In this document: positions 1 to 7,617 of the stretch, in pieces
Numbering within the stretch: the stretch's first letter is position 1
Layout of the letters: every line of letters begins with the position of its first letter
Translations under genes and position numbers: made by a program
Notes under the pieces: model-generated
Database searches by the model: none
Told to the model about the DNA's origin: nothing
The model's input: the letters and a program-made list of their open reading frames with translations, nothing else
From: DATGIQ01 sp035295665
GTDB taxonomy: Bacteria > Planctomycetota > Planctomycetia > Gemmatales > Gemmataceae
DNA length: 20,370 nucleotides
Direction of reading: 5' to 3'
Assembly (NCBI GenBank): GCA_035295665.1
Contig: DATGIQ010000560.1
Coordinates: 1-20,370, forward strand

Positions 1-205
1 TGAACAACGACTGCTGCGCGCCGGCATGCTCGACCAACAGGACATCGATCGGACTCATGTCGCGGCCCAGAGCGAGGCGGAAGCTGCCCTCGCGGAGGCG
101 CTGGCCGAACCAAAGCCTTCTCCAGCGGACGTTTACGAGCATACTTATGCTCCGAGCCCGGTTGATGTAGTTTATCCAGAGGATTACACCGGCTTACCGG
201 CTTGA
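1..205 (+). CDS. 2-oxoacid (pyruvate-type) dehydrogenase E1 alpha subunit, C-terminal fragment
   Basis: Only the last 67 codons are in the window, read in the frame starting at base 2 and ending at the TGA at 203-205. The visible tail has an alanine/glutamate-rich helix followed by a segment ending in YPEDYTGLPA. This resembles the C-terminal end of thiamine-diphosphate E1 alpha subunits, which decarboxylate pyruvate or branched-chain 2-oxoacids together with E1 beta. The family call rests mainly on position: the next two genes are E1 beta and E2. The thiamine-diphosphate binding region lies upstream of the window. Its stop codon is only 20 nt before the preferred ATG of the E1 beta gene, or overlaps the possible TTG start of that gene, which implies translational coupling. 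Substrate (pyruvate or branched chain) cannot be told from this fragment. Confidence 0.72.
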   Translation, partial: EQRLLRAGMLDQQDIDRTHVAAQSEAEAALAEALAEPKPSPADVYEHTYAPSPVDVVYPEDYTGLPA

Positions 206-225
206 CAACAGTGGGGCATGTGGTC

Positions 226-1284
226 ATGGCAACATTGGTGCAGGCAGTCCGATTGGCACTGCACTACGGTGAGACCTATCTCGGGGTCACGGACATCTTT
301 GGCGAGGATGTGGGACCTCCCCTGGGTGGAGTTTTCACGGCGACGCAAGGGCTCAGGACCGCCTGGAACTCGCCCCTCGACGAACGCGGCATCATCGGCA
401 CCGCGATGGGCATCGCCTATGGCGGCGGCCGGCCGGTGGCCGAGATTCAATTCTGCGATTATGGCTTCAATACCATCGACCTGCTCAAGGTGGCTGGCAA
501 CCAACGCTGGGCCGGCGCGGGCAACTATGACATGCCCATCGTCGTGATGACCCCGAGCGGTTCCGGGATCCGCGGCAGCCTTTACCATTCCCATTCGTTC
601 GAAAGCTGGGCCAGCAAGTTGGCAGGTTGGAAGGTCGTGATGCCGAGCAATGCACTGGATGCTTACGGACTGATGCTCGCCGCCATCATTGATCCGAATC
701 CGGTCCTGGTGCTGCTGCCCAAGGCGCTGCTGCGGGTACGGGGCGAACAATTGATTCCCGGCGAGCCGGCCGACTCTAACCAGCTCAAGGAAATGATTGA
801 TGCTCCGGTCGGCGACCGCAGCCATTGGCAACCGCGCTGGCCGGACGTGAAGGAATACGTGGTGCCCTTGGGCCAGGCGGCCCTTCCTCGTGAAGGGAAT
901 GATGCCACCGTGATCAGCTATGGCCGGACGTTGCCATTGTGCGTCCAGGCTGCCGACGAGCTGGGACGCGAACACGGGATGCAAATGGACGTGATCGATC
1001 TCCGCAGCATTTTTCCCTATGACTGGAAAGCGATCCGCCGCAGCGTCCTCAAAACTGGCCGCGTCCTGATCGTCAATGAGGACACCGAGGTTACCAACTT
1101 CGGCGAACACCTGCTGCGGCGCTTGATCGATGAGCATTTTTATGACTTGCTGGTGCGGCCTCGGGTGCTCCTGGGAAAACATTTGCCGGGAATCGGTCTC
1201 AACAGTGTTTATGAGCAGAACAGCGTCCCGCAGTTGCCAAGCATCAAGGCCGCGCTCTATGAGCTGGCGAGCGAAGAAGCGTGA
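226..1284 (+). CDS. 2-oxoacid dehydrogenase E1 component, beta subunit
   Basis: This 352-residue protein is the beta subunit of a thiamine-diphosphate-dependent 2-oxoacid dehydrogenase, which decarboxylates the substrate and passes the acyl group to lipoyl-E2. Visible family marks are the MATLVQAVRLAL start, FGEDVG followed by GGVF (about residues 25-36), the cofactor-activating glutamate region DERGI (about 52-56), and a YHSHS segment (about 120-124) matching the usual YHSQS with its conserved histidine. The transketolase C-terminal domain contains IDLRSIFPYDWKAI. I chose ATG 226 because it gives the standard N-terminus; an upstream TTG at 202 would overlap the E1 alpha stop. The C-terminal tail after about residue 310 (LLGKHLPGIGLNSVYEQ) differs from the usual VxRVxGPDxPxPY ending, so this is a divergent member. 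Cytosolic. Confidence 0.9.
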   Translation: MATLVQAVRLALHYGETYLGVTDIFGEDVGPPLGGVFTATQGLRTAWNSPLDERGIIGTAMGIAYGGGRPVAEIQFCDYGFNTIDLLKVAGNQRWAGAGNYDMPIVVMTPSGSGIRGSLYHSHSFESWASKLAGWKVVMPSNALDAYGLMLAAIIDPNPVLVLLPKALLRVRGEQLIPGEPADSNQLKEMIDAPVGDRSHWQPRWPDVKEYVVPLGQAALPREGNDATVISYGRTLPLCVQAADELGREHGMQMDVIDLRSIFPYDWKAIRRSVLKTGRVLIVNEDTEVTNFGEHLLRRLIDEHFYDLLVRPRVLLGKHLPGIGLNSVYEQNSVPQLPSIKAALYELASEEA

Positions 1285-1374
1285 ACAGATTGATTAGCAG
1301 CGGTTCGCAGAACTGCGCGGCTCCCCAGGCCACGGCCAAGCAAAGGTGCTGACTTCCTCGTTGACGGCGTCAAG

Positions 1375-1385
1375 GTAGGGAGGAA
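1375..1385 (+). promoter_or_regulatory. Shine-Dalgarno sequence for the E2 gene
   Basis: The purine-rich run TAGGGAGGAAA lies a few bases before ATG 1392. It is one of the strongest ribosome binding sites in the window and fixes the E2 start. It suggests E2 is translated independently of E1 beta, which ends 107 nt upstream. Confidence 0.7.
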
Positions 1386-1391
1386 ACCGCG

Positions 1392-2663
1392 ATGGAATTC
1401 CAGCTGCCGGAACTCGGCGAAGGCGTTTACGAAGCGGAATTGGTCAGCTGGTTGGTCAAGGTCGGGGATTCTGTAAAGCATGGCCAAAACCTTATGGAAG
1501 TCCTCACGGATAAAGCCAGCATGGAAGTGCCTGCTCCGTTCACCGGCTGCGTCACTGAGCTGCGCGCGGAGCCAGGTCAATCCATCAAGGTCGGCGATGT
1601 CGTCCTGACCTATACACCCGCCGGCCAGCAAGAGCCGCGGGACGGCACGGGGGCGGAGATCAGCGCGAGCAAACGGAACGAGGACGGCGAACGCAAGACC
1701 CAGGACGGGGAACGAGTCGCCTCTGCAGCACGTCGATTCGCAGTTCCGTCTACCGCCTCCCCACCGCACGGGCTGGCTGTCCGGGCGGCGCCCTCGGTGC
1801 GGTATCTGGCGCGAAAGCTGGGCGTTGATCTCCAGCAGGTGCGTGGGAGTGGACCTGAGGGTCGGGTGTTAATTGACGATCTCTCCCCTTTCCTGGATCG
1901 TGCACAGCCCGAAGGGAAACCTCCAGCTCGTGAAGCACGCCCCGATTACGGCACGCCGGGGACCCGTATCAAGCTGCAAGGGATTCGTCGGAAGATTGCC
2001 GAACACATGGTGCACTCGAAGCGGACCATTCCTCACTATACCTACGTCGATGAATGCGACGTGACCGAGCTGGTGCGACTCCGAAATTCCTTGCGCGAAA
2101 CCTATGAGCAAGCGGGCATCAAGCTCACGTACCTCGCCTTCTTCGTCAAAGCGGTGGCCGCGGCTTTGAAGGAAGTGCCGATCGTCAATGCCACGTTGGA
2201 GGAAAAAGCGGGAGAGATCCTGCTGCACGATCACTACCATATCGGCATCGCCGTTGCAGCGCCGACTGGATTGATCGTGCCGGTGATCCATGATGCCGAT
2301 CGCCTGGACCTCGGCCAAATTGCCCGCGAGATCGAACGGCTTAGTCGGGAGGCCCGAACCGGCAAGGCACGTCTCGAAGACCTCCGTGGCGGCACGTTTA
2401 CCATCACCTCCATCGGCGGTGTCGGCGGGCTGTTCTCGACCCCGGTGATCAACCATCCGGAAGTCGCGATCCTGGGCGTCGGCAAAGTGGTCAAGCGTCC
2501 GCTCTTCGATGCTGCTGGCCAAATCCGGCCGGCGGACATTCTCTATTTGTCGCTTTCATTTGATCACCGTGTGCTGGATGGCGCAATCGGGGCAGCGTTT
2601 GGGAATGCTCTGTGTCGGCGATTGCAGAACCCGGCCGTCTTGCTGTTGCCGGATAAGTTTTAA
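1392..2663 (+). CDS. Dihydrolipoamide acyltransferase (E2) of the 2-oxoacid dehydrogenase complex
   Basis: This 423-residue E2 core enzyme transfers the acyl group from its swinging lipoyl arm to coenzyme A. The N-terminal lipoyl domain (about 1-75) contains VLTDKASMEV, with K41 the expected lipoylated lysine. A charged, alanine-rich linker (about 78-128) leads to a peripheral subunit-binding domain (about 131-164: APSVRYLARKLGVDL and GSGPEGRVLIDD). The catalytic domain (about 190-423) ends with the signature SFDHRVLDG, H392 being the catalytic histidine. A single lipoyl domain and the length are usual for branched-chain or bacterial pyruvate E2. It is co-directional with E1 alpha and E1 beta. 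No dihydrolipoamide dehydrogenase gene follows, so E3 must be encoded upstream or elsewhere. The acyl specificity is not visible, so I give no gene symbol. Confidence 0.95.
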   Translation: MEFQLPELGEGVYEAELVSWLVKVGDSVKHGQNLMEVLTDKASMEVPAPFTGCVTELRAEPGQSIKVGDVVLTYTPAGQQEPRDGTGAEISASKRNEDGERKTQDGERVASAARRFAVPSTASPPHGLAVRAAPSVRYLARKLGVDLQQVRGSGPEGRVLIDDLSPFLDRAQPEGKPPAREARPDYGTPGTRIKLQGIRRKIAEHMVHSKRTIPHYTYVDECDVTELVRLRNSLRETYEQAGIKLTYLAFFVKAVAAALKEVPIVNATLEEKAGEILLHDHYHIGIAVAAPTGLIVPVIHDADRLDLGQIAREIERLSREARTGKARLEDLRGGTFTITSIGGVGGLFSTPVINHPEVAILGVGKVVKRPLFDAAGQIRPADILYLSLSFDHRVLDGAIGAAFGNALCRRLQNPAVLLLPDKF

Positions 2664-2976
2664 ACGATGGGATCGGGCTTCACGACCGCCGCTTGGATCG
2701 CCGCGGCTTGATCATGGTGCGGGCCCACTTGGCATCAGCGCGGGGAAATGGCGGCTCCGACGGGTGGGATTTGGAGAGTACTGCATCGTCCCGGACCCGC
2801 TAGCCCAGTTGATCCTGACGGCAGCCGGTGACCCGTCTGCTGACGCCTCAGGTGTGCCACGGAACCGCGGCCTTCCGTGGAGAAGTATCAAACGGCGGCG
2901 CCGCGCTCCTCGCTTGCTGATATAGTCAAGGAAAACGGTGATCAAACGACAACCATGTAGAAAAGGACCCCTGATC
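2664..2976. other. Intergenic region between E2 and msrA, no gene seen
   Basis: I see no credible gene in these 313 bases; an open frame running through from the E2 gene has no ribosome binding site and no recognisable protein. The region contains a perfect 8-bp hairpin (2857-2880) and a GC-rich palindromic patch near 2891-2905. I could not find a convincing promoter for msrA, only a TATAGT at 2921-2926 without a fitting -35. Confidence 0.5.
2857..2880 (+). terminator. Stem-loop downstream of E2, possible operon end
   Basis: CCACGGAA (2857-2864) and TTCCGTGG (2873-2880) are perfect complements around an 8-nt GC-rich loop. The hairpin sits about 195 nt after the E2 stop and 96 nt before msrA. 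No run of T follows it, so it is not a classical intrinsic terminator. It could stabilise or process the 3' end of the E2 transcript, or belong to the msrA leader. Confidence 0.35.
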
Positions 2977-3447
2977 ATGGAAAAGGCCACGTTCGGAGCC
3001 GGCTGTTTCTGGGGTGTAGAAGCAACGTTTCGCCGTGTCAAGGGAGTGACGTCGGCCGCGGTCGGTTACATGGGAGGAACACTACCCGATCCGACTTACG
3101 AAGACGTTTGCACCAATCAAACGGGCCATGCGGAAGTCGTGCAGGTGGAGTACGATCCTGAGCAGGTATCCTACGAGGAGCTTCTGAACGTATTCTGGGC
3201 CAATCATGATCCGACGACCCGGAACCGACAGGGGCCGGATGTCGGGACTCAGTATCGCTCGGTCGTGTTCTATCACACGCCAGAACAGAAGGCAGCCGCC
3301 GAGGCGCTCAAGGAGAACCTGCAACGCAGTGGCCGCTTTCAGAAGCCAATCGTCACAGAAATCGTGCCGGCTTCGGATTTTTGGCGCGCGGAGGAGTATC
3401 ATCAGCGCTATCTCGAAAAGCACGGCCGAAGCCATTGCCATCTGTGA
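2977..3447 (+). CDS. msrA: Peptide-methionine (S)-S-oxide reductase
   Basis: This 156-residue enzyme reduces the S-epimer of methionine sulfoxide in proteins or free form, using thioredoxin as electron donor. The catalytic motif GAGCFWG places the nucleophilic cysteine at residue 10. Other family marks are VGYMGG, the HAEVV segment, NHDPTT and QGPDVGTQYRS. A cysteine close to the C-terminus (C154 in SHCHL) is a likely resolving cysteine. The length is typical for a short MsrA without an MsrB domain. ATG 2977 was preferred over an upstream GTG at 2938 because it begins exactly where the family does and AAAAGGA lies about 9 nt before it. No msrB is nearby. There is no signal peptide, so it should act in the cytosol on oxidised proteins. 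Confidence 0.95.
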   Translation: MEKATFGAGCFWGVEATFRRVKGVTSAAVGYMGGTLPDPTYEDVCTNQTGHAEVVQVEYDPEQVSYEELLNVFWANHDPTTRNRQGPDVGTQYRSVVFYHTPEQKAAAEALKENLQRSGRFQKPIVTEIVPASDFWRAEEYHQRYLEKHGRSHCHL

Positions 3448-3593
3448 GCAAGGCAGGTCCGGCGAGCCCTGCGCCAGGAAAAACCGGACTTGGGTGCCGG
3501 TGCAGTTTGGCGGTTGCTCCCTTGAAGTAGCCGTGTGCCCACGGATTAGGCAGCCGCGGCGGCGCTTGTTTCCGAGATGTAAACTAAATTTAA

Positions 3594-3635
3594 CGGCCCA
3601 GCGATTCGCTGTTAATTTCCCTTAACGGAGGGCCG
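3594..3635 (+). other. Predicted three-way-junction RNA fold
   Basis: A closing stem CGGCCC (3594-3599) pairs with GGGCCG (3630-3635). Inside it sit two perfect hairpins placed end to end: AGCG-att-CGCT (3600-3610) and GTTAA-tttccc-TTAAC (3611-3626). All three helices are uninterrupted. This is seen directly in the sequence, but a fold this small could arise by chance and no known RNA family was recognised. Confidence 0.35.
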
Positions 3636-3981
3636 CGTAAGTTGGTGGCATTCAACATCCATTTTCTGTGCGTGGATGGATGCAAGGATTCGTTTTGTCG
3701 CGGCTGTACCCTGGGCATAAGTCCATACAGCGGGCAGTGATAGATCAAACGGGCTCTGCAATTCCGCTGTCCACGAAGAACCTGCGTGTTATCCCCACAA
3801 CTGCGCACCTTTCCGGCCGCCGCTGAAGAAATCACTTTTGCTGGCACATGATTGCCCCATCCCGGATACGAATTTCCGTTGTTCCAGGGCCGGAGGCTCG
3901 CAGGCGGGTGCGCTCCTTTTGCCACTCCAGTTGCGTTTAGTTATCTGAAGACCGACGACGCAGTTTCACTTGGTTGACCAT

Positions 3982-4010
3982 GTGCGGGCGACCAGCGGGG
4001 AAGCCCGTAC
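3982..4010 (+). other. Hairpin in the leader of the secreted-protein gene
   Basis: GTGCGGGC (3982-3989) pairs with GCCCGTAC (4003-4010), eight pairs including one G-U, around a 13-nt loop. It ends 40 nt before the start at 4051 and may lie in the 5' untranslated region. No match to a riboswitch class that I know. Confidence 0.3.
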
Positions 4011-4050
4011 ACGTTGTTCACTTTTCCGATCTATTTGCGGGGGGAATCTC

Positions 4051-4761
4051 ATGAAAGGACCGTTTGGACCATGGGGTTTGGGTGTGAGGGCTCTGTGCGT
4101 GTGCACGGCCCTGCTGTTCACCGGTACGTTTGCTCGTGCCCAGACCCTCTATACCCTTGATTGGGCGGGGCAATTCAACGACAGCGCGGGTAACGAGCCG
4201 GAGGACAATTGGGTTGCCAACTCGTTTCGAGCAGGCAGCAATTCGAACATCGTATCAATCACTTTCCCGATTGGTGCAACCTTCACCAACCAACCCATCT
4301 CGGCCTACATCTACCAGGGGTTCAGTCTGACCGATCCCACAGCAGGCGGCGGCATCATTTTGCTGGGGGAAACCGATACCACGTTTTCAGCCACGCCCGG
4401 CGATACCGTCACCATCACCTTGAATCCTCCGGTGCCGGTCGGTACGGGCAACATCTTTTATGCCGCGGTGATGATCCCGGGTGTCGCGCCCAACATTTAC
4501 CCATGGATTGAGGACATCGGTGCCGGCCAAGGAAGTGGTCTCGGCGACGCACTGAACACGAATCCGTTGGGCCGCTCGTTCTTCGATGTCGGGCCTGGTC
4601 CGTTTGATTCCGTGAACGGGGCTGGTTCGTTTAATGTAAACAACCAGAATCCGGCGAATATTACCGTATTTGGGGGCGTGCATCCCCTCATGGGAAACGC
4701 TCCTGGCGATGTGCAATCTCCCGGCAACCTTGCCCTGTGGGTGAAGGGAACAGCGCCGTGA
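4051..4761 (+). CDS. Secreted protein of unknown function
   Basis: I do not recognise this 236-residue protein. It begins with a clear signal peptide: positively charged start, hydrophobic core CVCTALLFTGTF, and a likely signal peptidase I site after ARA (about residue 30). The mature part is rich in Gly, Asn, Pro and Thr with alternating hydrophobic residues, which suggests a beta-sandwich exported domain; PTAGGGIILLGETDTTF and DTVTITLNPPVPVGTGN are typical stretches. There are no catalytic motifs, haem sites, C-terminal membrane anchor or PEP-CTERM tail. The two cysteines are inside the signal peptide. ATG 4051 was chosen over an upstream in-frame start at 3970 because it starts the signal peptide and follows GCGGGGGGA closely. 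It precedes the amidohydrolase operon but has its own upstream region, so a functional link is unproven. Confidence 0.75.
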   Translation: MKGPFGPWGLGVRALCVCTALLFTGTFARAQTLYTLDWAGQFNDSAGNEPEDNWVANSFRAGSNSNIVSITFPIGATFTNQPISAYIYQGFSLTDPTAGGGIILLGETDTTFSATPGDTVTITLNPPVPVGTGNIFYAAVMIPGVAPNIYPWIEDIGAGQGSGLGDALNTNPLGRSFFDVGPGPFDSVNGAGSFNVNNQNPANITVFGGVHPLMGNAPGDVQSPGNLALWVKGTAP

Positions 4762-4893
4762 CCGGGCTGGATGCTCGCGGCGCGGAAGTCGGAGGTTCCG
4801 GCCGCTGCTCATCCTGGCGAACCGATTGATCGAAAACCGGTGGGAGTGTTCCGTTCAGGGTGCACGCCTGGATCCGGATGACCAGCCCCCACC

Positions 4894-4921
4894 GGGACAA
4901 GAACGAACGCCGAAGTATAAT
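4894..4921 (+). promoter_or_regulatory. Candidate sigma-70-type promoter for the amidohydrolase operon
   Basis: A perfect TATAAT lies at 4916-4921, with GGGACA (4 of 6 matches to TTGACA) at 4894-4899 and a 16-bp spacer. Transcription would start near 4927-4929, just where the large stem-loop begins, and would lead into the amidohydrolase gene at 5054 after a leader of about 125 nt. Not tested by mapping. Confidence 0.45.
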
Positions 4922-4925
4922 GCCC

Positions 4926-4985
4926 CTCGGGGCGAGAATGAAGCGATGTCCAGCTTTTTGGATGCGGCTTCATTCCCGCCCCGAG
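4926..4985. repeat. 19-bp near-perfect inverted repeat / leader stem-loop
   Basis: The arm at 4926-4944 (CTCGGGGCGAGAATGAAGC) and the arm at 4967-4985 (GCTTCATTCCCGCCCCGAG) are reverse complements with a single mismatch, around a 22-nt loop. In the plus-strand RNA the mismatch is A-C; in a minus-strand RNA it would be a G-U pair. No T run follows on either side, so it does not look like an intrinsic terminator. A second short hairpin, TTCGCG/CGCGAA at 4991-5010, follows directly. Confidence 0.65.
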
Positions 4986-5053
4986 TCCGTTTCGCGGCAG
5001 TTCTCGCGAACCCCGGCGAAACAGATTGGACACGCTCATAGGAGTGATTCCTC

Positions 5054-6562
5054 ATGTGGATTCCCAAATGGCAGCGCGATCGACAGAGGGGCGTCGATTC
5101 ACCTATCCCGACCCAAGTGGTTTCGAACGAAGAATTCATTCCCCGGCCACAGAACCCGAAGCAAAAGGAGGTCGAGCGTCTTATCGGTGTGCTCTCGGAG
5201 GAGAAGGCGAAAAAGCTCGGCATGGATCGCCGCAGCTTCATGGCCAGCTCGATGGGGATGGCGACGGCATTCCTGGCCAGCAACATGGTCTATGGTCCAT
5301 GCTGGGAAGTATCGGCGGCCGAGACGCTGGAGCCGGCCGCGAGCGAAGAAAAGTGGCCCAAGGGCGAATACTTCATCATGGATGTGCAGACGCATTTCAC
5401 CAACGGTTTCGCGCTGGGCTTTCGCAACATGGAATTCATCAAGAACATGGGCTTCAGTCTCAAGAACGATGAATCGGCCTACAGCTTTCCGAATTTCGTC
5501 AAGGAGCTGTTTTTCGACAGCGAGACGAACATGATCGTTATTTCCGGCGTCCCGGGCAAAGAGAACAACAAGGACGCCCAGGGCCGAGTGCTGGAAGCGT
5601 CCAAGCGCGGCGGCGGACTGCTGCCGAGCTGGTTAATGTCCCGACGGAAGAAAGAAATCAACGAGCTGGCTGGCTGCCAACGGGCCTTGTGCCAGGGAAA
5701 CTGTGCCCCCAACCATTACTGGAATCGCTCCACCAACACAGCCGATCAGCCGGCTCTGTTCGAGCAAATGGAGCGGGAAGTGAAAACCTATGGCATCGAC
5801 TCCTGGAAATGGTACTGCCATACGGACCCCGGTCGGTCCGGCAACGGTTTTCGACTCGATGACGAAAAAATGACGTATCCGTTTTACGAGAAATCCCGTC
5901 AACTGGGTCTGAAGATCTTCAGTGTCCACAAAGGGTACGCATCCCAGTCGCGGACCCTGGGTCACTTGGCCAACCCCGAGGATGTCGAGAAAGCGGCCCT
6001 CGACAATCCAGATTTGACATTCATCATTTATCACTCCGCCATCAAGCATGGCCCAAGCGAGCCGGAATTCGATGAGGAGAAGTTCTTCAACCCTACAACC
6101 GGCGATTTTGCCTGGCACGATGTCCTGATGAAGATCAAAGAGCGCCATCCCCACATGAAGAATGTCTACCCGGAGATCGGTTCCGCCTTCGGCACCTTGG
6201 CCATCGCCCACCCGATCATGTGCATGCACTTGATGGGCAAGAACATCAAAAACTATGGCGTGGACCATGTAATCTGGGGGACCGATTGCTTGTGGTGGGG
6301 GGCGCCTCAGTGGGTCATCGATGCGTTCAAGCGTTTCCAGATTACCGATGAGCTGTGCGACAAGTTCGGCTACTCGAAGCTGACCAAGGAGGACAAGGCG
6401 AAAATCTTCGGCCTCAACGCAGCCCGACTCTACGGCGTCGATGTGAATGCCAAGCGCAACGCCCTGCCCAAGGATGCGCTCAGCAAGCTCAAAACCGCGT
6501 ATCTGGAGCAGGGTGGACAACGCGAAAATGCCGCTTATGGCTGGGTGCGCGCAGATGCGTAA
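5054..6562 (+). CDS. Tat-type exported amidohydrolase-family (Amidohydro_2) protein
   Basis: This 502-residue protein belongs to the metal-dependent amidohydrolase superfamily, probably the Amidohydro_2 group that hydrolyses or decarboxylates ring and carboxylate compounds. After a 56-residue N-terminal extension, DRRSFMASSMGMATAFLASN (about 58-77) resembles a twin-arginine signal. The first metal motif DVQTH (110-114) is a variant of the usual DxHxH; later candidates are H292 in SVHKGY, H327 in IYHSAI and D411 in WGTDCLWWG. The closing segment IFGLNAARLYGV is typical of the family. TAGGAG lies 11 nt before ATG 5054. The gene overlaps the cytochrome c gene after it, so hydrolase and electron carrier are probably made together and act in the periplasm. 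Substrate unknown. The long N-terminal extension before the RR is odd for a Tat signal. Confidence 0.85.
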   Translation: MWIPKWQRDRQRGVDSPIPTQVVSNEEFIPRPQNPKQKEVERLIGVLSEEKAKKLGMDRRSFMASSMGMATAFLASNMVYGPCWEVSAAETLEPAASEEKWPKGEYFIMDVQTHFTNGFALGFRNMEFIKNMGFSLKNDESAYSFPNFVKELFFDSETNMIVISGVPGKENNKDAQGRVLEASKRGGGLLPSWLMSRRKKEINELAGCQRALCQGNCAPNHYWNRSTNTADQPALFEQMEREVKTYGIDSWKWYCHTDPGRSGNGFRLDDEKMTYPFYEKSRQLGLKIFSVHKGYASQSRTLGHLANPEDVEKAALDNPDLTFIIYHSAIKHGPSEPEFDEEKFFNPTTGDFAWHDVLMKIKERHPHMKNVYPEIGSAFGTLAIAHPIMCMHLMGKNIKNYGVDHVIWGTDCLWWGAPQWVIDAFKRFQITDELCDKFGYSKLTKEDKAKIFGLNAARLYGVDVNAKRNALPKDALSKLKTAYLEQGGQRENAAYGWVRADA

Positions 6563-7601
6563 CGATTTGGCCAAAGCAGAAAGCCGGCGAATGAGAAGAA
6601 CCGTAGGAATGAGCCTCATGGCCGTGGCCACGGCAGCTGGCCTGTTGCTTGGCGGCGTCCGTATGCTCCGTGGCGAATCGCCCCAGCCTCGGCAAGCACT
6701 CAACCCGGCGGCCTGGGGTAGCGACCACGTCGGCAAGCCGGTTCCTGAGTATGTCACGGGGGACGAGTGCCTCTTCTGCCATCGCGCGGATGTGGGGCCG
6801 GCGTGGACGAAGAACCGCCACCAGCGCACGGTTCGAGAGGCGGAGACCGATTCTGCTCCCCTGGCCGCGCTGAAGAATGAACTGTCTCTGCAGCCGTTTG
6901 CAGGGGAAGTAAAGCTGCTGCTCGGTGGAAAGCGGCAGGTGCGCTATCTCAAACCGGCCAAGGGTTATGGCAAACTCGAACTTCTGTCGGTTGCTTGGAC
7001 GCCCGGCACCCCTACGCAAGCCAGTAAGCTTCTCTCGCTGGATCAGCCTCATTGGGACCCGCAGAAGTTTAACGATGCTTGCGCCGGCTGTCATGCGACC
7101 GGTGTCGATTCCAAGAATCGGACGTTTTCGTCCTTGTCCCTTGATTGTTACGTTTGTCACGGCGATGCCAGTCTGGCGCATTCGAAGGATCCGTCGCTCA
7201 TGCTCCTGGCCAAGCAACGGCGGGACCCGGCGCGAATGGTGATCTCCGTGTGTGCCCAGTGCCATGCGCGCACAGGCCATTCGGGCAGCACAGGCTTGCC
7301 CTTTTCCAACAACTTCGTTGCCGGCGACAATCTGTTCCGCGATTTCCAGGTCGATTGGTCACCGGCTCGGATTGCGGCCTTGAACCCGGCGGACCGGCAT
7401 GTCCTCGAAAACGTCCGCGCGGTTGTCCTGGGGGGCAAGGAAGACGTCACTTGTCTTACCTGCCATGATGTGCACAAGCAGTCGAGCTTGAAGCATCACC
7501 GCGTTGCCCCAGGCGAGATTTGCCTGAACTGCCATGATTCGACCGGCTCCAAAAAGGTCCGAAAATCGTACGAAGTCCATAGCGCAACGTGTGGCTATTG
7601 A
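6555..7601 (+). CDS. Exported hexahaem cytochrome c
   Basis: This 348-residue protein has six CxxCH haem-binding motifs: CLFCH (72), CAGCH (176), CYVCH (198), CAQCH (233), CLTCH (300) and CLNCH (323). It should be a periplasmic multihaem electron carrier or an octahaem/pentahaem-like reductase relative. A signal sequence is visible, charged RRMRR followed by the hydrophobic stretch MSLMAVATAAGLLLGG. ATG 6555 overlaps the end of the amidohydrolase gene by 8 nt; ATG 6591 is an equally reasonable start that would give a shorter n-region. The roughly 100-residue stretch between the first and second haem motifs contains basic and glycine-rich segments. The chain ends in HSATCGY, with an extra cysteine and histidine that could ligate a haem. 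Electron partners are unknown; the neighbouring amidohydrolase is the obvious candidate. Confidence 0.9.
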   Translation: MRNDLAKAESRRMRRTVGMSLMAVATAAGLLLGGVRMLRGESPQPRQALNPAAWGSDHVGKPVPEYVTGDECLFCHRADVGPAWTKNRHQRTVREAETDSAPLAALKNELSLQPFAGEVKLLLGGKRQVRYLKPAKGYGKLELLSVAWTPGTPTQASKLLSLDQPHWDPQKFNDACAGCHATGVDSKNRTFSSLSLDCYVCHGDASLAHSKDPSLMLLAKQRRDPARMVISVCAQCHARTGHSGSTGLPFSNNFVAGDNLFRDFQVDWSPARIAALNPADRHVLENVRAVVLGGKEDVTCLTCHDVHKQSSLKHHRVAPGEICLNCHDSTGSKKVRKSYEVHSATCGY

Positions 7602-7617
7602 AGGCGAGGCATTTCCG

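Larger units (their letters stand above)
3448..4050. other. Long non-coding stretch between msrA and a secreted-protein gene
   Basis: About 600 bases have no credible gene on either strand; open frames here lack start signals and recognisable sequence. The region is locally richer in A+T around 3578-3626. It contains a predicted three-way junction (3594-3635) and an 8-bp hairpin just before the next gene (3982-4010). A nested imperfect hairpin can also be drawn soon after the msrA stop (GTCCGGCG paired in two parts with CGCC and GGAC). It may be a long leader, or hold a small RNA; no clear promoter was found. Confidence 0.45.

Noticed and set aside
2509..2925. Open frame overlapping the end of E2
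   Set aside because: Out of frame with E2, no ribosome binding site, Arg/Cys-rich composition typical of shadow frames.
3781..3800. Possible DnaA box (TTATCCCCACA) in the gene desert
   Set aside because: A single near-match to TTATCCACA with no cluster of boxes, no AT-rich unwinding region and no dnaA or dnaN nearby; likely chance.
4945..4966. The stem-loop at 4926-4985 as an intrinsic terminator
   Set aside because: No T run follows on either strand, and it lies directly downstream of a good promoter-like sequence.
5633..6829. 398-codon minus-strand frame opposite the amidohydrolase and cytochrome genes
   Set aside because: It spans two well-supported plus-strand genes and has no recognisable domain or ribosome binding site; a GC-rich shadow frame.
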